Shown: piece after piece, positions 16,831-26,424 of the stretch
How the letters are laid out: the number at the start of each line of letters is the position of its first letter
Numbering within the stretch: the first letter of the stretch is position 1
Source of the DNA: an uncultured bacterium
GTDB lineage: Bacteria > Auribacterota > Erginobacteria > Erginobacterales > Erginobacteraceae
Assembly: GCA_937885075.1 (NCBI GenBank)
Contig: CAKZYZ010000305.1
Location: 1-37,660, forward strand
Length of the DNA: 37,660 bases
Reading direction: 5' to 3'
Program-made: the position numbers and the translations under genes
The notes under the pieces: model-generated
The model's database searches: none
What the model saw: only the letters and a program-made list of their open reading frames with translations
What the model was told of the DNA's origin: nothing

Positions 16831-18405
16831 TTACTTCATCTGTGCGCTTAATATACGGCTTATCCCGGCCAGCGAGTAAGGTTTGGCTATCATCCCCGCG
16901 AAACCAGCCCTCTCATAGTCGGCCATCACCGAGTCAATCGAATAACCACTGGAGACAATTGCTTTCACTTCCGGGTCAATCTCCTTCAGTCTCTCCAGCG
17001 CTTCCTCCCCCCCCATCCCGCCTTTCACCGTCAAATCGAGTATCACCGCCACAAACGGCCTTCCGGACTCTCTGGCTTCCCTGTACTTCTCCACCGCTTC
17101 CTCCCCATCCACTGCTGTCTCCACCTCATAGCCCAGTTGCTCTATCAGACGTGCCGCCACCTTCCGTATCATCTCCTCATCATCCAACAGGAGCACTCTC
17201 CCCTCCCCTAAAATTATATCTTCTTTCATCTTTTTCTCTTGAGGTTCCTCTTTCGAGGCGGGAACGTAGATAATAAATGTGGTACCTTTCCCCGGTTCCG
17301 ATACCGCCCGGATAGCGCCGGAGTGATTTCTCACGATCGAGTAAACGCTGGCCAACCCCAGCCCGCTTCCCCTCTGTTTTGTGGTAAAATACGGGTCGAA
17401 TATCTTCTCTATATACTCTTTGGGGATTCCCACTCCTTTATCCGCCACCTCCACCTTTACAAATCTACCTCCTTCAATTGATGGCACCGCTCCTTTCTTA
17501 AGTTCCACGTTCCCCGCCCGCACTTCTATCTCCCCCCCTTCCGGCATCGCCTGGACGGCATTGATCACCAGGTTACTGATCACCTGATCAATCTGCCCCC
17601 GGTCCGCTTCCACCGGCCAGAGATCCCGAGAAATATCGAACCGGCAGCTCACATTGGATCCGTGGGTGGCAAATCCAGTTACCTCTTTCAGCAGTTCTCC
17701 GACCCGGATCACCTCCTTCACCGGCTTCCCCCCCCGGGAAAAGGTAAGAAGCTGATGGGTCAGCCCCTGGGCCCGGAGGCAGGCCGCCTCCGCTTCGACA
17801 AGTGGCTTATACAGTTCACTCCCCTCTTCGGCATAGATCCGGGCATAGGAGACATTTCCCAGGATAGCAGCCAGGATATTGTTGAAATCATGAGCTATCC
17901 CACCGGCCAGCGTACCCATCGACTCCAGCTTCCGGGCATTTATAAGTTCTTCCTCCATCAGCTTCCGTTCGGTGATATTCTCCGATATTCCCACGTACCC
18001 CAGAACCTGGCCTGAAGAATCCGCCAGAGGAGTCAGCTTGAGATTGATCGTTATCAGATCTCCATCTTTCCGCCGGTTGAATATCTCTCCTTCCCAGAAA
18101 CCGTCGGAAGCCTCGGCTGCGATCAGCCCCGCCAGATCAATCGGGTTACCCGGAATCCCCTCAAAATACTTATTCGCTTTCAACCCCATCAGCTCTTCCG
18201 GATTATAGCCCAGCAGATCAGTACAGGCCGCGTTGACATAAACAATCTTATGTTCAAGGTCGGTGATGACCACCATCTCGCTCAGCCCTTCCAGGGCAAA
18301 GAAGAAGGCGGAGAGAGGATCAGGTTCCCGGGGCGCAGTCTCTAGGCCGGTTAGGTCCCGGCGGATCTTCGACAATTCTTCTAATAAGGATGGATTGGGT
18401 TTCAT
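16831..18405 (-). CDS. Cytosolic PAS hybrid histidine kinase with C-terminal receiver
   Basis: The 524-residue protein has no membrane segment. A PAS/PAC sensor spans about 35-150 (MVVITDLEHKIVYVNAA, then GYVGISENITERK). HisKA follows with the phosphoacceptor His172 in GGIAHDFNNILAAILG, then the HATPase with N box NLVINAVQAM, G1 DKGVGIP, F box FDPYFTTK and G2 GSGLGLASVYSIV. After a short acidic linker a REC domain (about 397-524) has the acid pair LLLDDEE, acceptor Asp457 in VILDLTVKGG and the Lys of IAKPYS. It is a phosphorelay hybrid kinase sensing a cytosolic signal. No cognate regulator is adjacent; the sigma-54 regulator at 23.8-25.1 kb is a possible but unproven partner. Confidence 0.9.
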   Translation of the reverse strand: MKPNPSLLEELSKIRRDLTGLETAPREPDPLSAFFFALEGLSEMVVITDLEHKIVYVNAACTDLLGYNPEELMGLKANKYFEGIPGNPIDLAGLIAAEASDGFWEGEIFNRRKDGDLITINLKLTPLADSSGQVLGYVGISENITERKLMEEELINARKLESMGTLAGGIAHDFNNILAAILGNVSYARIYAEEGSELYKPLVEAEAACLRAQGLTHQLLTFSRGGKPVKEVIRVGELLKEVTGFATHGSNVSCRFDISRDLWPVEADRGQIDQVISNLVINAVQAMPEGGEIEVRAGNVELKKGAVPSIEGGRFVKVEVADKGVGIPKEYIEKIFDPYFTTKQRGSGLGLASVYSIVRNHSGAIRAVSEPGKGTTFIIYVPASKEEPQEKKMKEDIILGEGRVLLLDDEEMIRKVAARLIEQLGYEVETAVDGEEAVEKYREARESGRPFVAVILDLTVKGGMGGEEALERLKEIDPEVKAIVSSGYSIDSVMADYERAGFAGMIAKPYSLAGISRILSAQMK

Positions 18406-18449
18406 TCTATCTACACAGATTAGAAGATGGGGGGAGTGATCAGTAGAAG

Positions 18450-18574
18450 GCTAGTTATCGGTTATCGGTAAAATCATACCCAGTGAAGGGATATTAATCG
18501 GTAATCGGTAATCGGTTATCAGTAAAATCAAACCCGGTAAAAGGATAGTAATCGGTAATCAGTTATCGGGAATC
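18450..18574. repeat. TAATCGG array downstream of the S23-type gene
   Basis: Two to three direct repeats of about 60 bp, each made of CGGTAATCGGTAATCGG words followed by 'AGTAAAATCA..ACCC.GT', lie between the S23-type gene and the hybrid kinase gene. Related arrays flank the next two genes (19045-19118, 20100-20321). Nothing coding is present. Confidence 0.7.
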
Positions 18575-18588
18575 AGAACCTTTGATCT

Positions 18589-19026
18589 TTATGTTTTACC
18601 GACATCTCCATTGATCTCTTCAATGCTATATTCGACTGTTTCTTCTTTTATCAACTTCCCACAAAACTGCGACGATTTCCGTATCATTCCGTTGAGCATT
18701 CTCCCGATCTTCTGATACCGGTCTATTATTTCTTCATGCCTTGAAATATCGATATAGCCACAATCTAATGAAGTACCAAGCCAATGCTGGGTTTCTTGTT
18801 GTTCTCCATCAGAATCGGTTAACTTACTTATAAAATGATCCGGGTATCTTCTCTTCGCCCAGGCCTCGGCAAGCTGAGCTCCCACCGACCTTGAGGACCT
18901 ACGAATTTGAGATATTAAAGAATACCGCTCTTCTTTAGGGTAGGTTTTAGTTATCTCAAAGATCTCTTTCGCCAACTGTCGGGCAAGCTTATAGACTTCA
19001 AGATCACGATAACTTTTTACATACAT
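18589..19026 (-). CDS. Four-helix-bundle protein (23S rRNA intervening-sequence / bAvd-like)
   Basis: The 145-residue protein matches the S23 four-helix-bundle family: SYRDLEVYKLARQLAKEIFE, TYPKEERYSLISQIRRSSRS, VGAQLAEAWAKRR and a final helix ending in IGRMLNGMI. GGAGGAGAT lies just upstream of the ATG. Family members are encoded in 23S rRNA intervening sequences or act as diversity-generating retroelement accessory proteins (bAvd), but most lie alone in genomes like this one and have no known role. No rRNA, reverse transcriptase or variable repeat is nearby. The 25 C-terminal residues after the bundle are acidic and unconserved in appearance. TAATCGG arrays flank it on both sides. Confidence 0.85.
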   Translation of the reverse strand: MYVKSYRDLEVYKLARQLAKEIFEITKTYPKEERYSLISQIRRSSRSVGAQLAEAWAKRRYPDHFISKLTDSDGEQQETQHWLGTSLDCGYIDISRHEEIIDRYQKIGRMLNGMIRKSSQFCGKLIKEETVEYSIEEINGDVGKT

Positions 19027-19044
19027 TAAGATATCTCCTCCCTG

Positions 19045-19118
19045 ATTACCAATCGCCGATCACTGATTACCGATCACCGTCCTGTCACCGATTACTGATA
19101 ACCGATTACCGTCCTGTC
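19045..19118. repeat. TAATCGG array between rmd-like and S23-type genes
   Basis: 'CCGATTACTGATAACCGATT' words are punctuated by two copies of CCGTCCTGTCACCG (about 19077 and 19109). The second copy contains the TGA stop codon of the rmd-like gene (19117-19119). Confidence 0.7.
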
Positions 19119-20076
19119 ACCGGACCTGCCCACGCCAGTAATCAAGAATTGTCTTCAAGGTCTCATCGATTGAAAATTCCGGTTCCCAGCCGGTGGCTTC
19201 AGTAAAACGGGTATGGTCGCCCTGGAAGATCGGCACTTCGGAGTCGCGCATTCTCTCCGGATCCTGGACAATCTCAATCTCAACATCACTCAAAGCCAAC
19301 AACTTATCCAGGATATCCTTGATCTTATAAGCTCTTCCCGAGCATATATTATAGGGATCAGCCGGCTCACAGTACTCCGCGGCCAGCCGGTAAGCCCGAA
19401 CCATATCCCGGACATCGGTAAAATCACGGGAGGCCTGGAGATTTCCCACCTTCAGAACCGGATCTTGCTTCCCGGCCTCGATCCGGGCAATCTGGAGGGC
19501 GAAGGCGGATGTGACAAAACTCGGGCGCTGGCCGGGGCCGATATGATTAAACGGCCTTAATACCACGCATTTCACCCCCTTAACCCGATGATAGTAGGAA
19601 GCCGTCTCTTCCGCGCAGACCTTGGTAAGCGCGTAGATGTTCAAAGGCCTGAAGACATTATCCTCGGTGAGCGGCATCCGGGATCTATCAGCGTCTCCAT
19701 AGACTTCAGCGGAGCTGATAAGAATTACCCCGGCATCAGGCGCGTTCTCCCGGGCCTCTTCCAGCATGTTAAGGCTTCCCTTAACATTAATTTCGAAAGC
19801 CATCTGCGGGGCATTCTGAGCATCAGGAACGAATGAGGTTCCGGCCAGATGAAATATCGTATCCGGTCTCTGCTTCCTGATCACATGTCCCACATCCTTG
19901 GAACTTAGGATATCGCACTCATCCACCCGGACCCGGTATATAAGATCGGTGAGATTATTCAAGACCGCGCCATGACGTTCAATCCCGGAGACTATCCAGC
20001 CCTGCCCGATAAGCTCCCTCGCCAGATGACTGCCGGCGAAGCCGGCTATTCCGGTTATTAAAGCGCGTTTCGTCAT
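19117..20076 (-). CDS. NAD(P)-dependent GDP-6-deoxy-4-keto-sugar reductase (RMD-like)
   Basis: The 319-residue extended SDR has the Rossmann loop GIAGFAGSH (about 9-17), the Ser of LISSAEVYG and the Tyr-Lys pair in IYALTKVCAEE. RPFNHIGPGQRPSFV and SRDFTDVRDMVRAY are typical of the GDP-mannose dehydratase / RMD branch. Beside a clear gmd, the likely role is reduction of GDP-4-keto-6-deoxymannose to GDP-D-rhamnose, or to a related epimer such as GDP-6-deoxytalose. AAGGGG lies about 6 nt ahead of the ATG. gmd is 242 bp upstream on the same strand, across a repeat array. Product stereochemistry cannot be read from sequence. Confidence 0.8.
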   Translation of the reverse strand: MTKRALITGIAGFAGSHLARELIGQGWIVSGIERHGAVLNNLTDLIYRVRVDECDILSSKDVGHVIRKQRPDTIFHLAGTSFVPDAQNAPQMAFEINVKGSLNMLEEARENAPDAGVILISSAEVYGDADRSRMPLTEDNVFRPLNIYALTKVCAEETASYYHRVKGVKCVVLRPFNHIGPGQRPSFVTSAFALQIARIEAGKQDPVLKVGNLQASRDFTDVRDMVRAYRLAAEYCEPADPYNICSGRAYKIKDILDKLLALSDVEIEIVQDPERMRDSEVPIFQGDHTRFTEATGWEPEFSIDETLKTILDYWRGQVR

Positions 20077-20099
20077 TTAATGCCCCTTCTCAGGTAGAA

Positions 20100-20318
20100 A
20101 TTATAAGGATAGTAATCAGTAATCGGTTATCAGTAATCAGTGCGCGCCGCATGCGGCCGGACTAGCGCGTACTGATTACTGTTTACTGATTACCGATTAC
20201 CGGATTTTCCCATGATTACCGATTACTGGCTTTTTCCCTGATCACCGATTACCGATCACCGATTACTGATTACTGGCTACTGATCACCGATTACTGATCA
20301 CCGATTACCATTTACTGT

Positions 20319-20321
<3 letters not shown>
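20100..20321. repeat. TAATCGG inverted array between gmd and rmd-like genes
   Basis: 'AGTAATCAGTAATCGGTTAT' words on the left and complementary 'CTGATTACCGATTACCGG' words on the right form a long imperfect palindrome around a GC-rich centre (CGCGCCGCATGCGGCCGG). The array reaches the TAA stop of gmd (20319-20321). It fills the entire gap. Confidence 0.75.
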
Positions 20322-21293
<972 letters not shown>

Positions 21294-21474
21294 TCAGATC
21301 CTCATGATGCTACATATAGTAACACTGTTTAAAGTAATTCTCTTCGCCAATGGATATTGGAAAATTTCGAAGCAGTAAAATATCCAGGCTTCTTTTAACA
21401 TAAATCATTGCTTTGCGATAACCATTTTTCTAAATAGACTATCTTGAATCGCACCTCGATTCACGGCAGGGTAT

Positions 21475-22596
21475 TTACCCTGAACTTTTTCTGCTCAGCA
21501 GATAGATAAATATACCGCCGCCCAGTATCCCTGTAACCACACCGACCGGCAGTTCCATCGGCGCCAGAACAGTTCGAGCCAGTGTGTCGCAGAGAACCAG
21601 AAAAATTCCACCCGCTAAAAATGAAGCCGGAATTAAGGATCGATGATCATTGCCGAAGAGAAGGCGGACGGTATGGGGTACTATCAACCCCACAAAACCG
21701 ATAATCCCGGCCACGGAGACAGCTGTTCCGGCCAGTAGTGCCCCCAGGAAAAATATCCATTTCTTATCCCGTTCCAGCCGGATCCCCAGGTGGTGTGCCC
21801 CTTCCTCTCCCAGCGCGAGAGCGTTCAAAGTCCAGGCCAGACCAAGGGATGCCGCCGTTCCCAGAAGAATCACCGGAACCGCGAAACGGATCAGAGTGAT
21901 ATCACACCCGGCTAAGGACCCCATGGTCCAATAGATTACCGCCCGGAAGGTGCTTAGATTCACCACTGAGAGCAGCAGCATTATCAGCGCTGAACAGATA
22001 AATGATATCATCACCCCTACCAGCAAGAGATACGGTATCTTCAGAAACCTCCGGCGCCGGGCGATAGTATAGGCAAAAGATACCGCTAACCAGGCGCCGG
22101 CGAATCCGAAGAGAGGCAGCAGCGCCTGAGGGAAAGCCCCCCCGAGCAGAAAGCCCAGACTGACACCCAGTGCCGCCCCCCCGGAAACACCCAGGGTATA
22201 TGGTTCAACCAGGGGATTGCGGAAGAGCCCCTGGAAGAGAACCCCGGAGACAGCCAATCCTCCCCCCACCACAATTCCCAGAATAATCCTGGGGAGCCGG
22301 AGGCGGAAGACAATTGTCGCGTCTATAGAACTATCCGTCTTCCCGAACAAAGAATCAAAGAACATCCGTAATATCCGAGCAAAAGAAAAGCTCACCGTCC
22401 CCACCTGGAGAGACCCTATGGATACCAAGATAAGGCCGGCCAGCAGGAGTATAAAGATGATAATTGTCCGTTGTTTGGTTCGTGACGGAAGACGGAAGAT
22501 GGAAGACGGAAGACGGTTGCCGGTTGCCGGTTGCCGGCAGCCTTTGCCTGGCGTCGTTGAACGTTGAAAGTTGAGCGTTGAACGTTGAATGTTCAT
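21475..22596 (-). CDS. FecCD/BtuC-type ABC transporter permease
   Basis: The 373-residue permease has about ten TM segments and FecCD signatures: RLPRIILGIVVGGGLAVSGV, FQGLFRNPLVEPYTLGVSGG, EGAHHLGI (the ATPase-coupling region) and GIIGFVGLIVPHTVRLLFG. It transports an iron-siderophore, heme or cobalamin through the inner membrane. The ATG overlaps the stop of the binding-protein gene as ATGA, and GGAGG lies 7 nt upstream. Unusually, the first ~42 residues (MNIQRSTLNFQRS...CRQPATGNRLPSS...) translate three tandem DNA repeats. No ATG, GTG or TTG occurs between these repeats and the first TM segment, so the extension may really be made. The ATPase gene is not in the window downstream. Confidence 0.88.
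   Translation of the reverse strand: MNIQRSTLNFQRSTTPGKGCRQPATGNRLPSSIFRLPSRTKQRTIIIFILLLAGLILVSIGSLQVGTVSFSFARILRMFFDSLFGKTDSSIDATIVFRLRLPRIILGIVVGGGLAVSGVLFQGLFRNPLVEPYTLGVSGGAALGVSLGFLLGGAFPQALLPLFGFAGAWLAVSFAYTIARRRRFLKIPYLLLVGVMISFICSALIMLLLSVVNLSTFRAVIYWTMGSLAGCDITLIRFAVPVILLGTAASLGLAWTLNALALGEEGAHHLGIRLERDKKWIFFLGALLAGTAVSVAGIIGFVGLIVPHTVRLLFGNDHRSLIPASFLAGGIFLVLCDTLARTVLAPMELPVGVVTGILGGGIFIYLLSRKSSG
22485..22593. repeat. Three tandem word arrays inside the permease N-terminal coding region
   Basis: From left to right: GACGGAAGA/TGGAAGACGG units (22485-22516), GGTTGCCGGTTGCCGGTTGC (22514-22540) and GTTGAACGTTGAAAGTTGAG-type units (22555-22593). They are intergenic-type repeats like those elsewhere in the window, but lie within an ORF and keep its frame open. 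Confidence 0.8.
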
Positions 22597-23546
22597 TCTT
22601 TATCCTCCGTCCCTTCGTCCATCATCCTACTTCCCTTCGTTTCAACAATAAACGATTCAATCTGAGAAACCCCCTCCATAACCCCCGGGCTCAACCGGCA
22701 GATAAGATCCGGGTCAATTATGTAAACTCTCTTATTTCGCACCGCCGACAATTCCGGGAACTTCTCCCAGAACGCTACCCCAGCCTCCGCCTCACTCCCC
22801 ATCGCGGCGATAATAATCACCTCCGGGTTATCGGCCAATACCCGTTCCCGGCTGATGGAAGGATACCGGGAAGATAGATCCGCCGCGATATTATCTCCCC
22901 CGGCAATCTCGATCATCTCCCCGATCAAGGTCTCTTTATTGATTGTTACCAGCGGCTTAACTCCAACCTGAAGAAAGACCGTTACCAAAGGCCGATCGGA
23001 CGCGGCATGGCGAATCCGGTTAAGCCGGTCCTTAAATTCAGTGATCAATCTCCCGGCTTCCTTCTCCCTTCCCAGAATATATCCTAGTTTCCGGAGGAGT
23101 TCAAAATAGTTCTGGAAAGATGAAGACTGCCCGGAGACAAAGACCGGGATATCAAGCCTTCTCAGAGTGGAGATAATCCCGGGGTTATTGCCCTCCCTGG
23201 TAGCCAGGACCAGTTCAGGCTTAAGAGCTACAATACGCTCCAGATTCGGCTGCCAGAGGCCGCCCAGCCGCTCCGGGGCAGTAAGATCATCCTGATACCG
23301 ACAGTAATCGGTTATCCCAACCAACCGGTCGCCAACTCCCAGAGCAATGATATTCCCGGTAAAATCAGGGTTGAGAGAAACAATCGTAAGCGGTGGTTTT
23401 GAAAACCGGAGCGTTTCCCCGGTAGAGTCAACAACAACTATCCCCTCCCCGCCCATGGAGATAACTCCACCCCAAAGAAAAAATACCCCCATAATCAGAA
23501 GAGGTTTAACCAAGCTTTTCCTTATATCGCAGGCCATCTTTTGCAA
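22593..23546 (-). CDS. ABC transporter periplasmic binding protein (BtuF/FepB-like)
   Basis: The 317-residue product has an N-terminal signal segment (PLLIMGVFFLWGGVISMG) and then the class III binding-protein fold: VVDSTGETLRFSKPPLTIVS, ALGVGDRLVGITDYCRYQDD, NLERIVALKPELVLA, and GGDNIAADLSSRYPSISRER with VLADNPEVII. This matches proteins that deliver cobalamin, heme or iron-siderophores to FecCD permeases. The track starts at a TTG; an ATG three codons later (23537) is equally plausible since neither has a clear ribosome site. It is upstream of and overlaps the permease gene. No cobalamin riboswitch is seen in the 85 bp up to tRNA-Leu. Ligand is unresolved. Confidence 0.85.
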   Translation of the reverse strand: MQKMACDIRKSLVKPLLIMGVFFLWGGVISMGGEGIVVVDSTGETLRFSKPPLTIVSLNPDFTGNIIALGVGDRLVGITDYCRYQDDLTAPERLGGLWQPNLERIVALKPELVLATREGNNPGIISTLRRLDIPVFVSGQSSSFQNYFELLRKLGYILGREKEAGRLITEFKDRLNRIRHAASDRPLVTVFLQVGVKPLVTINKETLIGEMIEIAGGDNIAADLSSRYPSISRERVLADNPEVIIIAAMGSEAEAGVAFWEKFPELSAVRNKRVYIIDPDLICRLSPGVMEGVSQIESFIVETKGSRMMDEGTEDKE

Positions 23547-23631
23547 CTATTGGGGAGAAATTTCACGTTAAAACATGCCCGCAATGATGGATCAATGCTT
23601 GCACATTATTATTTTTCGGAGAAAAATAATA

Positions 23632-23715
23632 TACCGGAGGCGGGATTTGAACCCGCACGAGGTTTCCCTCAAGGGATTTTAAGTCCCTTGTGTCTGCCAA
23701 TTCCACCACTCCGGC
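23632..23715 (-). tRNA. tRNA-Leu (UAA)
   Basis: The minus strand gives a class II tRNA: acceptor GCCGGAG pairing with CTCCGGT (first pair G-U), D-arm TGGTGGAATTGG, anticodon stem-loop GGGACTTAAAATCCC with anticodon TAA, a long variable arm (TTGAGGGAAACCTC) and T-arm GCGGGTTCAAATCCCGC. Discriminator is A; the 3' CCA is not encoded. It lies between the binding-protein gene and the sigma-54 regulator. Confidence 0.95.
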
Positions 23716-23730
23716 ATACCCTCTCTCTAT

Positions 23731-23758
23731 CCTTACTCGAAACCCTTTTCGAGTAAGG
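23731..23758. terminator. 12-bp hairpin between the response regulator and tRNA-Leu
   Basis: CCTTACTCGAAA-CCCT-TTTCGAGTAAGG is a perfect 12-bp stem with a 4-nt loop, 11 nt beyond the stop of the minus-strand regulator gene. No T-run follows on the minus strand, so it may be a processing or rho-assisted end rather than a full intrinsic terminator. Confidence 0.55.
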
Positions 23759-23769
23759 TCTATCTACAT

Positions 23770-25134
23770 TCAGGAAAAAGTCGGGATTTTTAAGTTATAC
23801 GATTTAATCTTCCGCCAGAGAGTAATTCTATCGATGCCGAGCAGTCGGGCCGCGGCCTGCTTATTTCCCTTACACTCTCTCATCGCGCGGACAATCTGCG
23901 CCTGTTCGGTTCTATGAATCGCCTCAGAGAGACTTAATGCTGTCCCACTCTCATCGTTTACATCAGAGATCTCCATCCCCGGAGAGAGATGATAGGGGAG
24001 AATAGTATCATCCTGACAGAAGGTAACCGCCCGTTCTATGGTGTTCTTCAATTCCCGCACATTTCCCGGCCAATTCCGTGCCATCATAACGCTGAGCGCT
24101 GTGGATGAGATATTCCTGATAGATTTTTTCTGCTGCCGGGCGAAGTTCCGTAAAAAATAGTAACTGAGAAGCGGTATATCCTCTCTGTGATTCCGGAGAG
24201 GGGGGAGAGAGATCGTCAACACATTCAGACGGTGGTAGAGATCTTCCCGGAATTGACCGGAATTTACTCTCTCCTCCAGGTCGACATTTGTAGCCGCCAG
24301 GACCCGGGCATCCGATCTCAGATTCTGTGTTCCTCCGACCGGCCTGAACTCTCCGTTCTGCAGGAACCGGAGGAGCTGAGACTGGGCTTGATGGCTGATC
24401 TCACCAATCTCATCCAGAAGGATAGTGCTGCCGGAGGCCGCCTTCAATAAGCCTATCTTATCCTTGAAAGCCCCGGTGAAAGCCCCCCGAACATATCCGA
24501 ATAGCTCGCTCTGAAAAAGATGCTCCGAGAGAGCGCCGCAGTCCACAACCATCATCTCTCTCTCCCGGCGGTCACTGTTCAAATGGATGGCCCGGGCAAC
24601 CATCTCCTTCCCGGATCCTGTCTCCCCATAAATAATAACCGGGCTGCTGGTCTTCGCCACGGTCAGGATAGTATGGTAGATCTTCTTCATCTCCACGCTC
24701 TTGCCGGCCAGGCCGAAGAAGATATTCTCCGATATCATGTCTTCATAGCTGGTCTCCTCCTCTTCCATCAGCTTCTTCTCCGTCAGCGCGGTCTCAATCG
24801 TGTAATACATCTGCTCCATGGAGAAAGGCTTGATCACAAAAGAGGCCGCGCCTTTTTCAACGCATTCTTTGGCGACTTTCACCGAAGCGTGAGCGGTCAT
24901 AACGATAACCTTGCTATCGGGAGATACCTCTTTAATGAAAGAGATTAACTCCGTCCCTTTAACATCAGGCATCACCAGGTCGGTTACCACCACATCATAC
25001 TTCTTCCCCTTAAGTAATTCCCGGGCCGAATTACCGTCAATAGCGGTATTGACATCGTATCCATAAGATTTTACGCCCATAACGAGCATCCCACGGATCT
25101 CGGTGTCATCTTCTATTATCAATATTGTCGCCAT
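23770..25134 (-). CDS. NtrC-family sigma-54-dependent response regulator
   Basis: The 454-residue protein has a REC domain (acid pair IIEDD, acceptor Asp52 in VVTDLVMPD, Lys in VIKPFS), a sigma-54 AAA+ domain with Walker A GETGSGKE (170-177), the sigma-54 contact loop GAFTGA (217-222), Walker B TILLDEIGE (about 237-245) and NWPGNVRELKN, and a C-terminal Fis-type HTH (NKQAAARLLGIDRITLWRKI). It activates sigma-54 promoters after phosphorylation. No kinase is adjacent and the gene appears to be monocistronic. The nearest candidate partner in the window is the hybrid kinase at 16.8-18.4 kb. No strong Shine-Dalgarno is seen before the ATG. Confidence 0.93.
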   Translation of the reverse strand: MATILIIEDDTEIRGMLVMGVKSYGYDVNTAIDGNSARELLKGKKYDVVVTDLVMPDVKGTELISFIKEVSPDSKVIVMTAHASVKVAKECVEKGAASFVIKPFSMEQMYYTIETALTEKKLMEEEETSYEDMISENIFFGLAGKSVEMKKIYHTILTVAKTSSPVIIYGETGSGKEMVARAIHLNSDRREREMMVVDCGALSEHLFQSELFGYVRGAFTGAFKDKIGLLKAASGSTILLDEIGEISHQAQSQLLRFLQNGEFRPVGGTQNLRSDARVLAATNVDLEERVNSGQFREDLYHRLNVLTISLPPLRNHREDIPLLSYYFLRNFARQQKKSIRNISSTALSVMMARNWPGNVRELKNTIERAVTFCQDDTILPYHLSPGMEISDVNDESGTALSLSEAIHRTEQAQIVRAMRECKGNKQAAARLLGIDRITLWRKIKSYNLKIPTFS

Positions 25135-25555
25135 ATAAGTTATTCCCTACACTATTGCCCTATTGCAACTACATTGAAACTAACGCTGCTGGCAAATGAT
25201 AGCGGTCTATATCTAAAAAAGAAAAAAGGCACAGACTCGTATCTTTGTCTCTCCATACATTGAAGTTTAAATCATGTAAGTTATAAATGATTTTGCGGGT
25301 AGAATTCAAGTCTTTTATCAGAGAGTCCAGTGGATCCCCTTTCGGACTCAAGAGCTATTATAATCATTATCAATTTATTGTGGTCTATTCTTTCCCATAT
25401 GCGTATATCTTTGCTGGATAAGGGGGCGATATAGATGTGTAATTTTTTTGCTCAAATTTAATATTTCCCGTTTGAATAGTAACTCCTGCATGTTAATATA
25501 GTATTATTGCTATTTCTCCTATCTGAATATATCTGGATGCAGAACTTTTCGTAAT
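25135..25555. other. 421-bp AT-rich gap, nothing recognised
   Basis: This stretch looks AT-rich compared with its left neighbours. The 60-codon ORF at 25169-25351 on the minus strand starts with TTG, has no ribosome site and no recognisable family. I see no RNA gene or clear repeat. It marks the left edge of an accessory-looking region that runs to tRNA-Cys. Confidence 0.4.
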
Positions 25556-25946
25556 ATGAAATTTGGCCTAATTAGGATACTTGGATTTACTTTTCTTTTA
25601 ATCTTTGGGTGCAAGCAAAACCAACCAGAGGATGTAATTCCACCATATAATCTGGAATATATATCCAGCGAAATTTATAGTTGGAATTACCAAAAATATG
25701 TTCAAGGGATTATCATCAACAGAGATCAGCGGACCTGCCCTTTTGTTATGGTTATTATTTAAGCTATATGACCGAGACAAAAACATTTTAGACTAAACTT
25801 CAGATATTATTCATAATCTTGCCCCTGGAGGAAAATGGAAATTCAAAGCTCCTTATTCTGCGAGCGGAGCATCGTTCTACAGAATAGAGGATATCACTAC
25901 CGATAAACCCATTATTTATTTAGAGACTACTGTAACAGGAATATAA
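25556..25946 (+). pseudogene. FxLYD-domain lipoprotein, broken by frameshift and stop
   Basis: Frame 1 encodes a lipoprotein start (MKFGLIRILGFTFLLIFGCK) and the first half of an FxLYD-like domain (YVQGIIINRDQRTCPFVMVI), then stops at 25760. Shifting by one base, from 25761, continues KLYDRDKNILD, a TAA, then TSDIIHNLAPGGKWKFKAPY, then SASGASFYRIEDI, ending at 25946. 'V.G.I.N......V.V.LYD..........NL.PG..W.F.A' is the FxLYD pattern. Two lesions, a one-base shift and a nonsense codon, argue for a decayed gene rather than one sequencing error. An intact copy would be an envelope lipoprotein of about 130 residues, function unknown. Confidence 0.75.
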
Positions 25947-26053
25947 TGTGAAATTTTGGTTACACTTTTGGGGGATGCGCCTGGTGGGATTTTTAAATCA
26001 GCTGAGAATATAGGAGTTTTCGAGGGGTCGAATAATTCCGGGAAAGGATATCT

Positions 26054-26293
26054 ATGATAAAGAAAGAATGGAAAATAACAGGACAATTCAAAGCACGCTC
26101 AAAAGACGGCAAAGAATTTAAAATTATTGAACGCACCATATTTTTTACGATACCTAAATTTCAGAGTAGGCCAGAGCTGAAACCCGGGATAAAATCATAT
26201 TCAACCACTAATGGAATGCACGTTAATGTCATAAATGAAGATAAGGGGATTTACGAAATGTTAGACATAGGGATTACGATTTATAAAAACTAA
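26054..26293 (+). CDS. Small protein of unknown function
   Basis: The 79-residue product (MIKKEWKITGQFKARSKDGK...) has no signal peptide or TM segment and looks beta-rich and basic. AAAGGA lies about 6 nt ahead of the ATG, which supports translation. No family is recognised. It lies among decayed and small genes in the AT-rich stretch and is followed 131 bp later by a tail-anchored small protein. A role cannot be assigned. Confidence 0.55.
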   Translation: MIKKEWKITGQFKARSKDGKEFKIIERTIFFTIPKFQSRPELKPGIKSYSTTNGMHVNVINEDKGIYEMLDIGITIYKN

Positions 26294-26424
26294 ACCCTCC
26301 GGGGAGATATCTCAAGCTCGGTCGATGGCTGATAAACATTACAGAAGCTGATACGCGTCGGGCCGGAGTGGCCGGATCCGATTCCATTGCCCCCAGCTTA
26401 GGGGCGGGGAAAGTGCTGATAAAA

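Noticed and set aside
18589-19026. S23/bAvd-like protein as part of a diversity-generating retroelement or an rRNA intervening sequence
   Set aside because: No reverse transcriptase, template/variable repeat or rRNA gene is in the window.
22593-23631. Cobalamin riboswitch upstream of the binding-protein gene
   Set aside because: Only 85 bp separate it from tRNA-Leu and no B12-box-like sequence is visible.
25169-25351. 60-codon ORF upstream of the sigma-54 regulator
   Set aside because: TTG start, no ribosome site, no recognisable pattern; kept only as part of an unexplained gap.
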